From the NCBI GenBank assembly GCA_026770585.1, contig MU646384.1, forward strand, positions 767,603 to 804,094: DNA of 36,492 nucleotides, given 5' to 3'. Below, in pieces: positions 1 through 11,600 of the stretch. The notes beneath the pieces are model-generated. The model saw only the letters and a list, made by a program, of their open reading frames with translations, was not told where the DNA came from and did not search any database. A program made the position numbers and the translations under genes. The DNA is from Baffinella frigidus (Eukaryota > Cryptophyceae > Cryptomonadales > Baffinellaceae). Each line of letters opens with the position of its first letter. The stretch's first letter is position 1.

Positions 1-756
1 CCCCGTCGCGTCGGGTGGAGCAGCAAGGCTCCCCCGCCCAGCGTCCCACGCGGCGGCGCCCTCCCACCCCCGCACCGCGAGCGCCTCGACGTGCTTCCGC
101 GCCGCCGCTGCCCCTCAGACGATGCGGTCAGGTCAGGACCGCGGTACCCTGGGACGTGACGCAGCACGCTGTGTATACATGTCCTGTGACTTCCGGACAG
201 CCACGGTGTAGCGCATGCTGCATCGATACTGTCATCTGTTGAAGCTGTGTTGAAGATAGGACACTGTGACGGCGGCGGGAGGGACCCCCGGGGGCACAGG
301 GGACCCGACTGTCGACCCGCACCAACGCCTGGTGCCATGTGGGGGAGAGCGCGGCGGGGGCACGCGATGCGGCAACAGCCCTCGTTTGAATTCGTGGTGC
401 AGTTGCGATGGAGGATGGGGAGGAGGCGCTTGGGTACGGACGAAATGCGTAGGTGCGAGGGACTAGGAGGTCGACAGTTGAAGATGGGTGTATTCAAGAG
501 ATGCAAATGTTGAAGATGGGTATACGGTGGTCGAATTAATCCCGGCGTCGACCTAATTCCGTTGTTCCGTAACACCATACTGTTTTGCCTTAGTATAACC
601 CTGCGAAACGCCGGAATTAGGATGACGCCGGAAGCAGGGTGGCCACCCTCAGGCTCGGGATATTCGGAGGTGGGAGATAAGCAAGGTCGAAGATGGTTTG
701 GCGCAGGACATGATGAGGTTGAACATGGGGAGAAGGAGGAGAGGACGGGACGGTAC
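1..756. other. Left-edge stretch, no exon assigned
   Basis: This should hold an intron and perhaps a further exon of the metallophosphoesterase that starts at 2095 on the minus strand. The minus strand is open from about 115 to the left edge behind a possible AG acceptor (GGGGCAG), but the translation does not show a family motif, so no exon is called. The GH-type C-terminal metal-binding motif of the family was not found here and presumably lies beyond the window. No RNA gene or repeat is seen. Confidence 0.4.
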
Positions 757-2095
757 CGCGGCGGGCGCGCGAGCCACTCCCCGGGCTGCCAGCCATCGAG
801 ACCGAGTCCACGCCAACCAAGGTCACGTTTCCGATGCGCAGGTGGAAGTTGAAAGGCGTGATCCGCTTCTCCAGGCGGTCGGCGCATGCCTCGCAGTAGG
901 TCCCCCCGAGCCCTGCACGCCCCCCCCCACACCTTCACCGAGCTGGGCTGTGTTTGCACAGAAAACCGGGGATGGCGAGGAGGGAGTAGTACTCGGGAAA
1001 CGCGCGATTAGGATACAGAGGTGAGCGCCTCAGTCCAGCCCGGCTCTCGGGCCCGAGAGTCAGCCAAGAAAGAGACGCGCACGCGAGCACCATGGTCCCA
1101 GCTGAAGAGCCCCCCACCCCAATCGAGCCACCAAGAGTAACCATACTCCTGATTAAATGACAACGCCAAGTAGGGAATTGGTTCAGTTGTCTGTCGAGAT
1201 GAAATCCTAGAGTCCACCCCAACAGCGCCAGGGAAATGGGAGCAGTGAAAATTATTCGCTGGTGCGATGGTGAGAGGACAGCTCCGATGACGAAGCGAGA
1301 GAGGAGTGATGCCGGTTGGCTAGCAGAGGAAGGGAACACACCGAGGTCGTGGTTGCCTGGGACGTGGAGCACCCGGAGGCTCTGCGGAAAGTGGAACACC
1401 CTCTCGAAGCGCTTCATGCCCGCATCCAGTTCATCCCCGGAGTAGCTGCGACCGTGCGGCAGCGTCACGCGGCGCGCCCCGCAGACACCGGAACCGGAAC
1501 CGGGGAGCACAGATTGGGGGGCGGGGCGTGCGATGCCAACGCGATTCAGTGGGGCAATGCGGCTGGCCTTCTATGTTCCTGCAACATTCTCAATCGAGGG
1601 ACTTTTAAGTGGGAAGGTGGAACGTTGGGGGGACCTGCGGGCGCCGTCGATGAGATCTCCCAAGAAGATGATCACGTCTGGGTGTAGCGCTCGCGCCATG
1701 AGCGACGCCCTGCCGCATCACGACACACGCACCGCTCAGGAGAGCCAGGTTGCACCTCTGCGAATCGTTTCTGCTGGCCGGATCTCCTGCCTGTTGGTGG
1801 ACAATGGAGGCAAGACAGCGCACCTGGCCATGTAAGCGTCGCTGAGGAGCATTACTGCCGAAAGGAGCGGGCCAGGCGGGAGGAAGCCGTAGGAGGTGCG
1901 GTCTGTCAGCTGCGGGTCCGAGAGCACCACCACGCGAACCCTTCCAGAGGGCGCCGCAGCTGCCAAGTGTTCACACTCGGCGAGCGTGAAGATCCAGGCG
2001 AAGAGGTCCGTCGCGATGAGGTTGGCGAGGACCAGCGCGCACGCTGTCCACACCGGCCGCGGGCGAGGGTTACGCCACCATGTTGGACCCGGCAT
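757..2095 (-). CDS. Cdc1/Ted1/PGAP5-like metallophosphoesterase, partial (5' part)
   Basis: Members of this family are membrane-anchored ER/Golgi phosphodiesterases; PGAP5/MPPE1 removes ethanolamine phosphate from GPI anchors. Exons read on the minus strand: 1824-2095, 1635-1709, 1342-1445, and about 757-912. The start ATG (2095) sits directly after a CAG and opens a short basic stretch and a hydrophobic anchor (VWTACALVLANLIATDLFAW). Motifs follow in family order: VVVLSDPQL (metal motif D-x-Q/H), then DVIIFLGDLIDG (GD motif), then FERVFHFP and VPGNHDLG (GNHD motif), then FNFHLRIGNVTLVGVDSVSM. Splice phases agree at each junction (phase 2, 2, 1), and all three internal introns are GT-AG. The end of the fourth exon is uncertain; a GT at 755-756 is one option. 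The C-terminal histidine motifs are outside the window. The family call is strong, but the exact subfamily (PGAP5, Cdc1 or Ted1) cannot be decided from this part. Confidence 0.85.
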
Positions 2096-2381
2096 CTGCA
2101 AGGGCCTCCCTTCAAGCGAGAAGTAGGGGCGGCTCCCCAAAAAGTGCGCAGATACCTTTCCAGGCATCCACGACAAGCCCCCCTTTTCCCCCCGGATCCC
2201 GATTTGACCATCAAGTTTGACAATCAACTGTTTTTTCCGCCGTCGAGAGGTTGCAAGAAGACCGAAGAGGATCTGAGAAGCAGCCTTTGCATTTCTCTGT
2301 TGCGGACGTCCATCCTCGCCCAGGCGAGAGGAGAGGATCTGAGGAGCAGCCTTTGAACTTCCGGGGATCTTCTAGGCGAGC
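2096..2381. promoter_or_regulatory. Shared 5' region of two divergent genes, with a direct repeat
   Basis: This 286-bp space separates the phosphoesterase start (minus strand) from the start of the 2382 gene (plus strand), so it must hold both promoters. An imperfect direct repeat of about 23 bp (GAGGATCTGAGAAGCAGCC type) lies at 2267-2289 and 2333-2355, in the 5' leader side of the plus-strand gene. On the minus strand a donor-like GGAAAGGTATCT follows an upstream ATG at 2167, so a short 5' exon of the phosphoesterase is possible. No TATA box is obvious. Confidence 0.45.
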
Positions 2382-3293
2382 ATGGGCCCCCCGGCCAAGA
2401 AGCGAGCTCTGCGGGGGCCCGAGCTGCGGAGGGGCAAGCGCGCGCGGAAGGAAGGAGGTGGGCATGTAGATTCAGCGGACGGCGACGATTTCGAGGAGGA
2501 GGAGCGCGCGCCAGTGCGTCGGCCGGTATCGACGTGGGTCGACGTCACGTCGACCGTCAAGAGGGCGAAGACTTCCAAGGTGGTCGCAAGAGAGAGCAAG
2601 CAACTCGGGGATGCACTGGAGGGATACGAGTGGGGCTCCGAGGACAGCCCGTGGCTGCACCTGATCACCAAGACGCACGAAGACCGTGGCCAGGAGTGCG
2701 CGCAGCTCCAGGGCACGGACGGCGTTTTTTCGATAACCAATGCTCATTTCCGCGCGGCTGGCCCGCTCCCGAGGATTCCAAAACTCACAGGTTCCAGCAT
2801 TGTTGGAGGGGCACATGGAGACAATGCAGGCGGCGCTTCTGCGCGCAGCAGCAGAGTGCTGGCGCCGCAGTGGCCGGGGCACACCGACACCGGGCCGCCA
2901 CTCGATGCAGTGGCGTCAGCTCAGCTGATGGTGCGCTTGTTCAGGCGCTCCGACGCGCCGCCTCACGCCTCCGACCTCCTCCACCGAGTGGTGCTCAGGG
3001 ATCTTCTGCGCGCGCGGCGGTCGCCCGCATACCGCGCCCAGTTCCTCGCGCAGGAAGCACACCTCGAGGCGCCTCGCGAGAACACGGGGCCGCGCGAGTG
3101 CATGGATGTGTCGGCCAAAACGCTGCGTGCCGTGTGGAGCGAGCAGCCTGTCATCCGCCGGGGCGCCCCGCGGCTGACGGAAGAAGCGCTCGACCGCGAA
3201 GCTCCGGGAGGGCACTCGCTGGCTGCGAACAAGAGCCCTGCGGACAAGAGCCCGCAGGGCAGCGGCGGGGGTGCGGCCAAGTCTAAGAGGTGA
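2382..3293 (+). CDS. Unrecognised protein with basic N-terminus and acidic patch, possibly nuclear
   Basis: I do not recognise a family. The frame is open from ATG 2382 to TGA 3293 (303 residues if unspliced). The first 30 residues are rich in Lys/Arg (AKKRALRGPELRRGKRARK), resembling a nuclear localisation signal, followed by an acidic run (DGDDFEEEER). A spliced model may be better: exons 2382-2723, 2791-2869 and 2920-3293, phases 0 and 1. This swaps a low-complexity middle for an amphipathic helix (VPALLEGHMETMQAALLRAA) that runs on into LFRRSDAPP and gives about 264 residues. The acceptors CTCACAG and GCGTCAG are good; the first donor (GGC/GTTTTT) is weak. The tail is Lys/Ser/Gly-rich. 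The gene converges with the carrier gene, with 157 bp between the two stop codons. Confidence 0.55.
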   Translation: MGPPAKKRALRGPELRRGKRARKEGGGHVDSADGDDFEEEERAPVRRPVSTWVDVTSTVKRAKTSKVVARESKQLGDALEGYEWGSEDSPWLHLITKTHEDRGQECAQLQGTDGVFSITNAHFRAAGPLPRIPKLTGSSIVGGAHGDNAGGASARSSRVLAPQWPGHTDTGPPLDAVASAQLMVRLFRRSDAPPHASDLLHRVVLRDLLRARRSPAYRAQFLAQEAHLEAPRENTGPRECMDVSAKTLRAVWSEQPVIRRGAPRLTEEALDREAPGGHSLAANKSPADKSPQGSGGGAAKSKR

Positions 3294-3450
3294 TGGCCAC
3301 GTGTCGTGGCGGGAGGAGTGGCGCGTGTACTTGGGATAAATTTCGGCTACCTCCGCGGTGCAGGGAATGGTGCGGTTTGCGTGCTTCGAGGTGTTGGCAC
3401 ATGTACAGTGTAATGTACGCTCACACGCATTCGGCGCGTGGCCTGTCCTC

Positions 3451-6400
3451 TCACCAACTCCGAAATAGTGAGAGCGAGGCCTCGTAGACGGAAAGGCCCA
3501 CGGCCTGCCCGAGGAACGTGCGCAACAGCGTAGGCGAGCAACCCCTGCCCACGCGCCGCGCCAGCCAATCTTAGTCGCCACAGGTTGAGGAAGGAGGGTT
3601 GAGAGATGAGTGATGGGGGATGTGGGTTCAGGGGTGAAGGATGGGGGTTCGCAGGCTGAGAGATCCGAGGCGAGATCGGCAGCGCTGGCATTGCGGTGTG
3701 CAGCTGAGTGTCGGGACTGCTGTCTCAGCTCCAACTTTCAGACGGGGTCGGTTTATCTCGATTCCTGGTACTACTTTGTCGTTTAGCCAGCCCCTGTCCT
3801 GTAGGAGACAGGACGTGCCGTGCCACACGGCTGGGAATTTGTGTACTAAATTACGGGTGAAGTAAATCGAGAATTTGCTTTCAGGGGAGCGTCTCAAAAT
3901 TCGGGGTCGCATAGGACTAGCGTGGGCTAGGTTCGAGAAAATAAAGGAAATTCACATATGCGGGGGAGGGGGGCAGGGACCGGTAGAGGCCGATGAGGCC
4001 TTGGGAGCGGACGAGAGAGGCAAAGCACTCCCGACCGGAAGAGTACGTGGGCTTCAACGGATCCTGCTCTCCATCAAGTTTCCCACTGTCAGCCACCCCC
4101 CAACCTGTAGAGGTGTTACAGGGGTACCTCGCTCAGAAGAAACTGCCCCCTTCATAGAGCCACCACAGGGCCCTAGGCATAGACCTACTGTAGGGTCCTA
4201 AGGGGGGCTGGTTTCTTATGAGCGAGATACCCCTGTACTCGCCAACACCGACACGCACTGCTCTAGCGCCCGGCGCTGACTGTTCCTCAAGGGGTGCCTC
4301 GAATTTAAGAACCGCCCCCCCACTAGGATCACCCCAGGCTCCTAGGTATCGGCCTACTGTAGAGTGCGTTCCTTAAATTCGAGGTACCCCTGTAGGAGCC
4401 AAGGGCCACCCTAGGGTGGCGTGTGCCTTGTGGGCGAATACGACCTTTAGAGGACGGAGCAGGTGCGGTCGAGGGGGGGGGGGTTGTACAGGTGCACTCG
4501 CCAACACGGACACACACACTGCTCTAACTCCCGGCGCTGAGACCATTCCTAGGAGCCTAGGGGGGCGCCCTAAGGTGGCATGTGCCGTGCTGGCGAGCCA
4601 GGCCTGTGGAGCAGGTGCGGTCAAGGGGGTCTCTCTCACTCGCTCTGTCGCAGAAGGTGTCGCAGCGTATCATACCAACAGGAGAAGGTGCTGCGGAGGA
4701 TGGCAATGTAGTCGCGAAACTTCGAACTTTGAGGTGGGTTTAGCTACGGAATTTCCTACCGTAGGAAGTAGATAATTCCGTAGGGCCATAGGACTAAAAA
4801 CCAAATTAGTCCTATGACCCTACGGAATTGTCTACTTCCTATGGTAGGAAATTCCGTAGCTAAACCCACCTCAAAGTTCGAAGTTTCCCAATGCAATGGA
4901 GAGGGGGGCGCACCTGGGTCTGGAGGATGGTTTTGACCTGCTCGAGGGGCCCACGCCGTCAGTCCTCACCGCGCTTTTCTCTCTCTTCCTGAGACGTGCC
5001 GTGCGCTCGAGGCCGCCCAGGTCCCACCAACCACCAGAAGAGAACCACATGGAAGAGTGCCAAACGTTGATTTCCCCTGCAGACTAACCCCGGAGGGTTC
5101 AGTCTGCAAGGGGGTTTTCCACAAGCCTCATCACCCTGATTTGGTTCTCTTCTGGTGGCTAGAGGTATGTGTGTGTCTCCGTTGCCGCATCTATTTGGAC
5201 GGGTGGCACACCACTGTCCGGGGCAGTTTGCAGACGAGAGGGGCTCTGTCTCTCACCAAAAACATCGGGGTGGGCTCCGGCAGATGGACGCATCATCTGC
5301 CGGGCGGCGCGGGTGGTGTCATTTCCCTTCAAAAAGGTGCTCGCACGCAGCCTCCAGGCTCTCCGCGCCCGGATTGAAACTGCTGCGAGTCCATCTATTC
5401 ACACACCCCTAGGCAAGTCATAGATCAATACGGATTTACTGCCGTAGGGTTGCAAGGCACATCCGTACCAGGAATGTCCTCCATGCCCAGGAAATTCCCG
5501 TAAAAGGACAGGTGTCTGGCTTTTACCTGGTACAAACCGGACGTGCCTTGCAATATACTTTTACCTGTAGAATTTCAGAACGGGCGCGATGGAGAGCGAA
5601 CAACTCCTACGGAAGGGGGTGAATGGTGGGCATGTTGGTTTCGATCCGTGATAAACGCAAATCTTCATAGCGCTACGGCAGGATCGAGAGCAAGGCCGGG
5701 CCAGAAATACACTCGTCCCCTTCCCAAGGCGGGCCTATCTCTCGCCGTCCTGAGGCGGGCCTATCTTTCGCCAGTCCTGAGGCGGGCCTCGCAACAATGC
5801 TGGCGGGAATCGTACCCGGTCGATCGGAAGTGTCGAGAGATAGAACGCCACCCCGGACGCTCCTGCATGCACAAATAATCGCCTGTTAGGTCTCCGGTCG
5901 AGGTTCTAGTGGTTCGGGATTCGTGTTTGAACTTTGAGGTTTGGGGTTGAGCGGTTATGAGGGTTGGGGTTCAGTGTTCAGGATTCAAGGTTTAGGATTT
6001 GGGATTGACGGTTTAGGATTTAGGGTCAAGAGTGAACGGTCAACGGTGAAGGGTGAAGGGCGAAAGGTTTAGGTTTTAGGGTGTAGGGTTCAGGGTTAGA
6101 ATTTGGGGTTGAGGGTTTACGGTTTAGGGATTAGATTTCAGGGACGAGGGTTAGGGTTTAGGGTTTAGGGTTTGAGGTTTAGGATTTAGAGTTTAGGGTT
6201 TAGGGTGTGGGTTTTAGGGTTTAGGGTCTAGGGTTTAGAGTTCAGGGTTTGGGGTTTAGGGTTTAGGGTTTAGGGTTTAGGGCTTAGGGTTTAGGGTTTA
6301 GGTTATGAGATTTAGGGTTTAGGGTTTAGGGTTTAGGGTTTAGTGTTTTGGGTTTAGGGTTTAGGGTTTAGGGTGTGGGGGTTAGGGTGTAGGGTTTAGG

Positions 6401-8613
6401 ATTTAGGGCTGAGGGTTTAGAATTTAGGGTTCAGGGATTGGGGTTTAGGGTCTAGGGTTTAGGGTTTAGGGTTTAGGGTTTAGGGTTTAGGGTTTAGGGT
6501 TTAGAGTTCATGGTCAAGGTTTTGGGTTCAAGGTTTGAGGTTTAGGGTTCAGGGTTCAGGGTTTAGGTTTCAGGGTTGAGGGTTGAGGATTTTAAGTTCA
6601 GAGTTTGGGGTTTACGGATACGGATGTTGGGTGCAGGTTTTGAGGTTCAGGGTTTTGGGTTGAGGGCGTATGGTTTAGGGTTTAGGGTTCTGGGTTCAAG
6701 GTGTATAGTTAGGGATTGAGGTTTTGGGGTTTGAGGTTTAGGGTTTAGGGTTTCAGGTTTAGGGTTTACGGCTAAGAGTTTAGGGGTTTAGAGTTTAGAG
6801 TTGAGGGATTGGGGTTAGGTTTTAGGGTTCACGGTTAGGGGTTGGTTCAGGTTTTAGGGTACACGGTTGAGGGTTGGGGGTTTAGAGTAAAGGGTGTAGG
6901 TTTCAGGTTTTGGGGTTCATAGTGCAAGGTTCAGGACTCAGGGTTCATTGTTTAGGGTTTAGCGGTTTAAGGATCAGATTTTGTGGGCCAGGGGCCAATT
7001 AGGGTTCAGGATTTAGGGTTGGTGGTTATGGATTATGCTATGTTCTGAGTGTTTAGCTGGGATTTAGGGGTGGGGCGTGGCGGCGACTTGGGGGTGGAGT
7101 GTGTGTTGGATTGGGGGGTGGGGCGTGGTCGGGATCTTGGCTTGGGGCGTGGCTGGGATTTGGGGGTGGGTTGGGGTTGAGGGTCCAAGGTTTAGGGTTG
7201 AGTGTTGAGGGTTGACGGTTTAGGGTTTATGGTTTAGGGTTTAGGGTTCAGGGTTTAGGGTTTAGGATTTAGGGTTCAGGGTTTAGGGTTCGGAATTAAG
7301 GGTTCAGAATTAAGGGTTCAGGGTTTAGGGTTTAGGGTTTATTGTTAAGAGTCTAGGGTTGAAGATTTGTGGCTTGGGTTGAGGATTCAGGGTTCAGGAT
7401 TTAGGGTTCAGGTTTTAAAGTTTGGGGTTTATGGTGAAGGTTTGGGATTTAGGGTTTCAAAGTTGAAGGTTTGGGGTTTAGGGTTTATGGTTTGAGGTTT
7501 GTGGTTTAGGGTTGAGGGTGTAAGGATTAGGGTTTGGGGGTCAGGTTTCAATTAGGGTCTGGGGTGTAAGGTTTGGGATTATGGGCTGTGGTCAGGTTTT
7601 AGTGTTTAGGGTTGAGACATTTGGGATTAGGGTTTGGAAGTGCGGGTTGATGATGTTAAAGGAGTAGGGTGTAGATTTTGGGATTGGGGGTTCAGGGTTG
7701 AGGGCATAGGGTTCATGATTCAGGGTTTAGGGTTTAGGATTTATGGTTGAAAGATTCGGGTTTAGGGCGGAGGGTTGGTGTAGGGTGTAGAGTTTAAGAT
7801 TTGGGTTCAGGGTGGAGGGCATAGGGTTAAGGGTTTAGGGTTGAGGACTTAGGGTTTAGGGTTCAAGGGTTAGGGTTTGGGGTTGAGGGTTACGGGATTA
7901 GGGTTTAGGGTTTGGGGTTCAGGATTCACTGAAGGTTCAGGGTTTGGGGTTCAGGGCGTAGGGTTATGGGTTATGGGTTATGGGTTAAGGGTTATGGGTT
8001 ACGGTTAGGCTTTCTTGATTAGGGTTGATGGATTGGGTATTGAGGTCCAGGGTTTGGGGTTTAGGATTTGGGGTTTGGGATGTAGGGTATAGGGTTTTGG
8101 GTTTGGGGTGTAGGGTTTAGGGTCTAGGGTCTAGGGTTCAAGGTTTAGGTTTTAGGGTTTAGGGTTTAGGGTTTAGGGTTTAGGGTTTAGGGTTTAGGTT
8201 TGAGAGTTTAGGGTGCAGGGTTTAGAGTTTAGGGTGTGGTGTTCAGGGAAAGGGTTCAGGGTTCAGGGATAAGTCTTCATGGCTTAGGTCGTGGGTTTGA
8301 GAGTTTGCGGTTTAGGGTTTAGGGTTTAGGGTTTAGGGTTTAGGGTTTAGGGTGTGGGGTTCATGGTTTAAGGTTTAGCATTTAAGGTTTATGTTGTAAG
8401 GTTTAGGGTCTAAGGTTTATGGTTTAAGGATTGGGGTGTGGTGTATAGGGTTCAATCAGGAATTGGAGTTCAAGGTTTAGGGTTTAGAGTTTAGGGTCAT
8501 GGTGAGGTTTTAGTGTGAAGGACTGAGGGATTTCAGATTAGGGTTTCGAGGTAAGGGTTGATGGTAAAGGTGCAGAGTATAAGGTTTAGGGTTAAGGGTT
8601 TAGGGTTAAGGGT

Positions 8614-8645
<32 letters not shown>

Positions 8646-11600
8646 GGTTTAGGGCTTAGGGTTGAGGGTTCAGGGCGTGGGGTGTGGGGTTCAGGGTTGA
8701 GGGTTGAGGGTTGAGGGTTTGAGGTTTAGGGTTTAGGGTTTAGGGTTTAGGGTTTAGGGATTCGGGTTTAGGGTTGAGGGTTCATGGTATCGGGTTTAGG
8801 GTTTAGGGTTTAGGGTTTAGGGTTTGGGGTTTAGGGTTCAGGGCTCAGGGTGTAGGGTTGGGGGTTGGGGGGTTAGGGTTTAGTGTTTTGGGTTTATGGT
8901 TTGGGGTTTAGGGTTTAGGGTTTAGGGTCTAGAGTTTAGGGTACATCGTTTCGTGTTCATGTATTAGGGTTCAAGGATTAGGGTGTATGGGGCAGTGTTC
9001 CATCTGGGTTTAGGGTTTAGGGCGTAGGGTTATGGGTGATGGTCAGGTTTTACTGTTTAGGGTTGAGGGATTTTGGATCAGGGTTTGGAAGTGAGGGTGT
9101 AAGGTAAAGGTTAAGGGTATAAGGTTGAGGGTTCAGGGTGTACGCTTGATGGTTTAAAGCATAGGGTTGAGGGTTGTGGTTTTGAAGTTTGGGATTTAGG
9201 ATTTAGGGTTTCAGGTGTATGGTCTAGGGTTTAGGGTTTAGGGTTTAGGGTTTAGGGTTAAGGGATTAGGGTTTGGGGTGTAGGGTTCCATCAGGGTTTA
9301 GGGTTCATAGTGCAGGGTGTAGGGTGTAGGGTCATGGGTGATGGTGAGCTTTTAGTGTTGAGAATTGAGGACATAGGGTTTAGGGTTTACGATTTAGGGT
9401 TCAGGATGTAGGGTGTATGGTTTAAGGATTAGGGTTAAGGGTTGAGGGCTGAGGGTTGAGGAATGAGGGTTTGGGGGTCAAGGTGCAAATAGGGTTCAGA
9501 GATTGGGGTTTAGGGTGATGGTTTATCAGTCTCGGTTAGATTTTCGTGTTTACGATTGAGGGATTGGGGATTACGGTTTGGAGGTTGGGGTTTGTGGCAA
9601 AGGTGTATGGTGTAAAGTTTAGGGTTTAGGGATTGGGTTTAAGGGTGTAGGGTTCAGGGGTCAGGGGTAAGGGTTTAGGGTTTACTGTTCAGGGTTTAGG
9701 TTTTGGGTTTTAGAGTTCAGGTTTTACGGTTTAGGATTCAGAAATTGAGGTTTTAGGGTGAGGTTTTATGGTTAGGATTTAGGATTTAAGGCCCATGGTT
9801 CAGGGTTTAGGGCAGGGTTTAGGGTTTAGGTTTTAGGGTCTAAGGTTGGGGTTTAGGGACTCGGGGCTAGGGGTTAGGGGTTGGGGGTTAGGGGTTAGGG
9901 GTTAGGGGTTAGGGATTATGGTTGAGGGTTGGGAGTTTGAGGTTTAGGGTTTGAGGTTTAGGGTTTAGGGTTTAGGGTTTAGGGTTCAGGGTGTAAGGTT
10001 TAGAGTTTGGGATTTAAGGTTCAGGGTTGACGGTAAAGGCTGTAGGGTGCATGGTGAAAAAAATCGGGATTCAGGGTTGAGGATTTAGGGTTTGGGGGTC
10101 AGTGTGCAGGGTGTATGGTGCAAAGAACAGTTGAGGGTGTCGGGTGTAGGGATGGGTGGGGGAGCACCGCCGACGAGCCAGACAGGCGCGGCGGGAAACT
10201 GGCTCTTTCCTATCGAAAAAACAGAGAAGAGCATCGCGTAGCCGAGCGTGTCTCGCACCGCCAGTGCCCCCCATCCTCTGCATCAATCCCCGCGCGCGCA
10301 CGGCGTGAGCTATAGCGCCCTCGCAGGGCCAGCTTGTCAACAACACCACTTCGGGACTCGGCCGGTGGTGTCAGCGCTGCAACGGCGAGCAGCCGGGCAC
10401 TGTGTAAGGACACAGTGTGTGCCGCGTCGATGCGCAAGGTGCGCGCCGTGGAATTTCGAGCATTGGGGCTTCCAGGATCGGGGTTGGGACATTAAGGTCG
10501 CGGGGCGATGATCCAAGAGCCAGGGACTGAGGTTGGAAGGGTTGCAACGGAAGGGATCCCAAACCTATAGAGCCCCCTGACGCCTTGCGAGCGTCCAACA
10601 GCCCTGCGGATTTCCTCTGCACCGGGCCCCGCTTGTCAGACCCCTTCGCCTCCACGGCTGCAGCGAGGGTGCGGAGGCGTGAGGCATCAAGCGGAGGGGA
10701 GGGGACAGGCGACCCGCCGCACGCGAGGCAGCGACGCGCGGGGGTGACAATCACCAGCACCTAGGAAAGATGGGTGATGCAACAGGGGGAAGGCTACCCA
10801 GGAGAGCACTTCTCGCGCCCAATGCTCCTCCGCCCGGTGCCACTACCTGCTTGCGCAACTTGGAGTTGAGCTTGCTGTTGAGAAATGTTGAGGGAGAGGC
10901 TCGGGCGCGGCGGAGCTGGGGATGCGAGGTGGCGGGGGGAGGGCGAGTGACCAGCATTTGCATTTGCAGGCGCGATTTGAGTAGATCCTGCGGACAGCTC
11001 ACCACCTGCATCACCCCAAGCCGCACTCCCCTGTCAGCCCCTGCCGGCTTGCCACGGGGAGAGGAGGTGCCTCACTTGTTTGCATCGTGGTTGGGGCGTG
11101 GTGTGTGCCACTGGTGATGCAGCTAAGGCCGGTGGTGTCCGGCGTGTACCGTATTTAGGCAGCCTGCTAACGCGCCAGCGGCAGCTGGACTGTGCAGCGA
11201 TGAATTGAAGGTCTCATACAACGTCCAGAGCGAGCCTTTCACCACGCCTGCCAGGAAGGAGAGCGCGCGTCAGTGAATCTGTGCGGTAACGCAGGCGGTA
11301 CGGAAGCTGTGCGGGGCGGCCTTACCGTAGAAGAGAAGGCGGGGCAGGAGGCCTTGCAGCAGCGCTCTCGCCCCCTCGTCCGCCACTGTCTTCCTCCTGC
11401 TTTCGTGCTGTGTATGACACTCACATCGCAAAAAGATAGGTGACAATCTGCGGCTGAGCTCCAACAGCCAGTCCAGAGGGCATGTCCCAACGATCAAACC
11501 CTGGCCCAACCGCGAGGAAACAGAGAGGCACGGGGTCAGACGGACTCTCACAGGATTGCGATTGGTCCCCGAAGCACTGTCATGCGCCCGTCTGCTGTTG

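Noticed and set aside
1-115. Next exon of the metallophosphoesterase (RKHVEALAVRGWEG...)
   Set aside because: It is open and has an AG before it, but shows no conserved motif, and the donor of the previous exon is not fixed.
4640-4725. Minus-strand TFSCWYDTLRHLLRQSE, which resembles the DCL...EG part of a carrier and ends in a GA/GTGAGA donor
   Set aside because: The exon at 3981-4063 (PTYSSGRECFASLVRSQGLIGLYR) fits the same place better and matches the phases on both sides; adding both would duplicate the segment.
4716-4913. The palindrome as an introner, an intron born from a transposon
   Set aside because: This depended on using the 4640-4725 segment as an exon. With the better model the palindrome lies inside a longer intron and does not define its ends.
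5935-10130. A true chromosome end or telomere
   Set aside because: Unique gene sequence continues on both sides, and one gene spans the array. The units are too degenerate for an active telomere.
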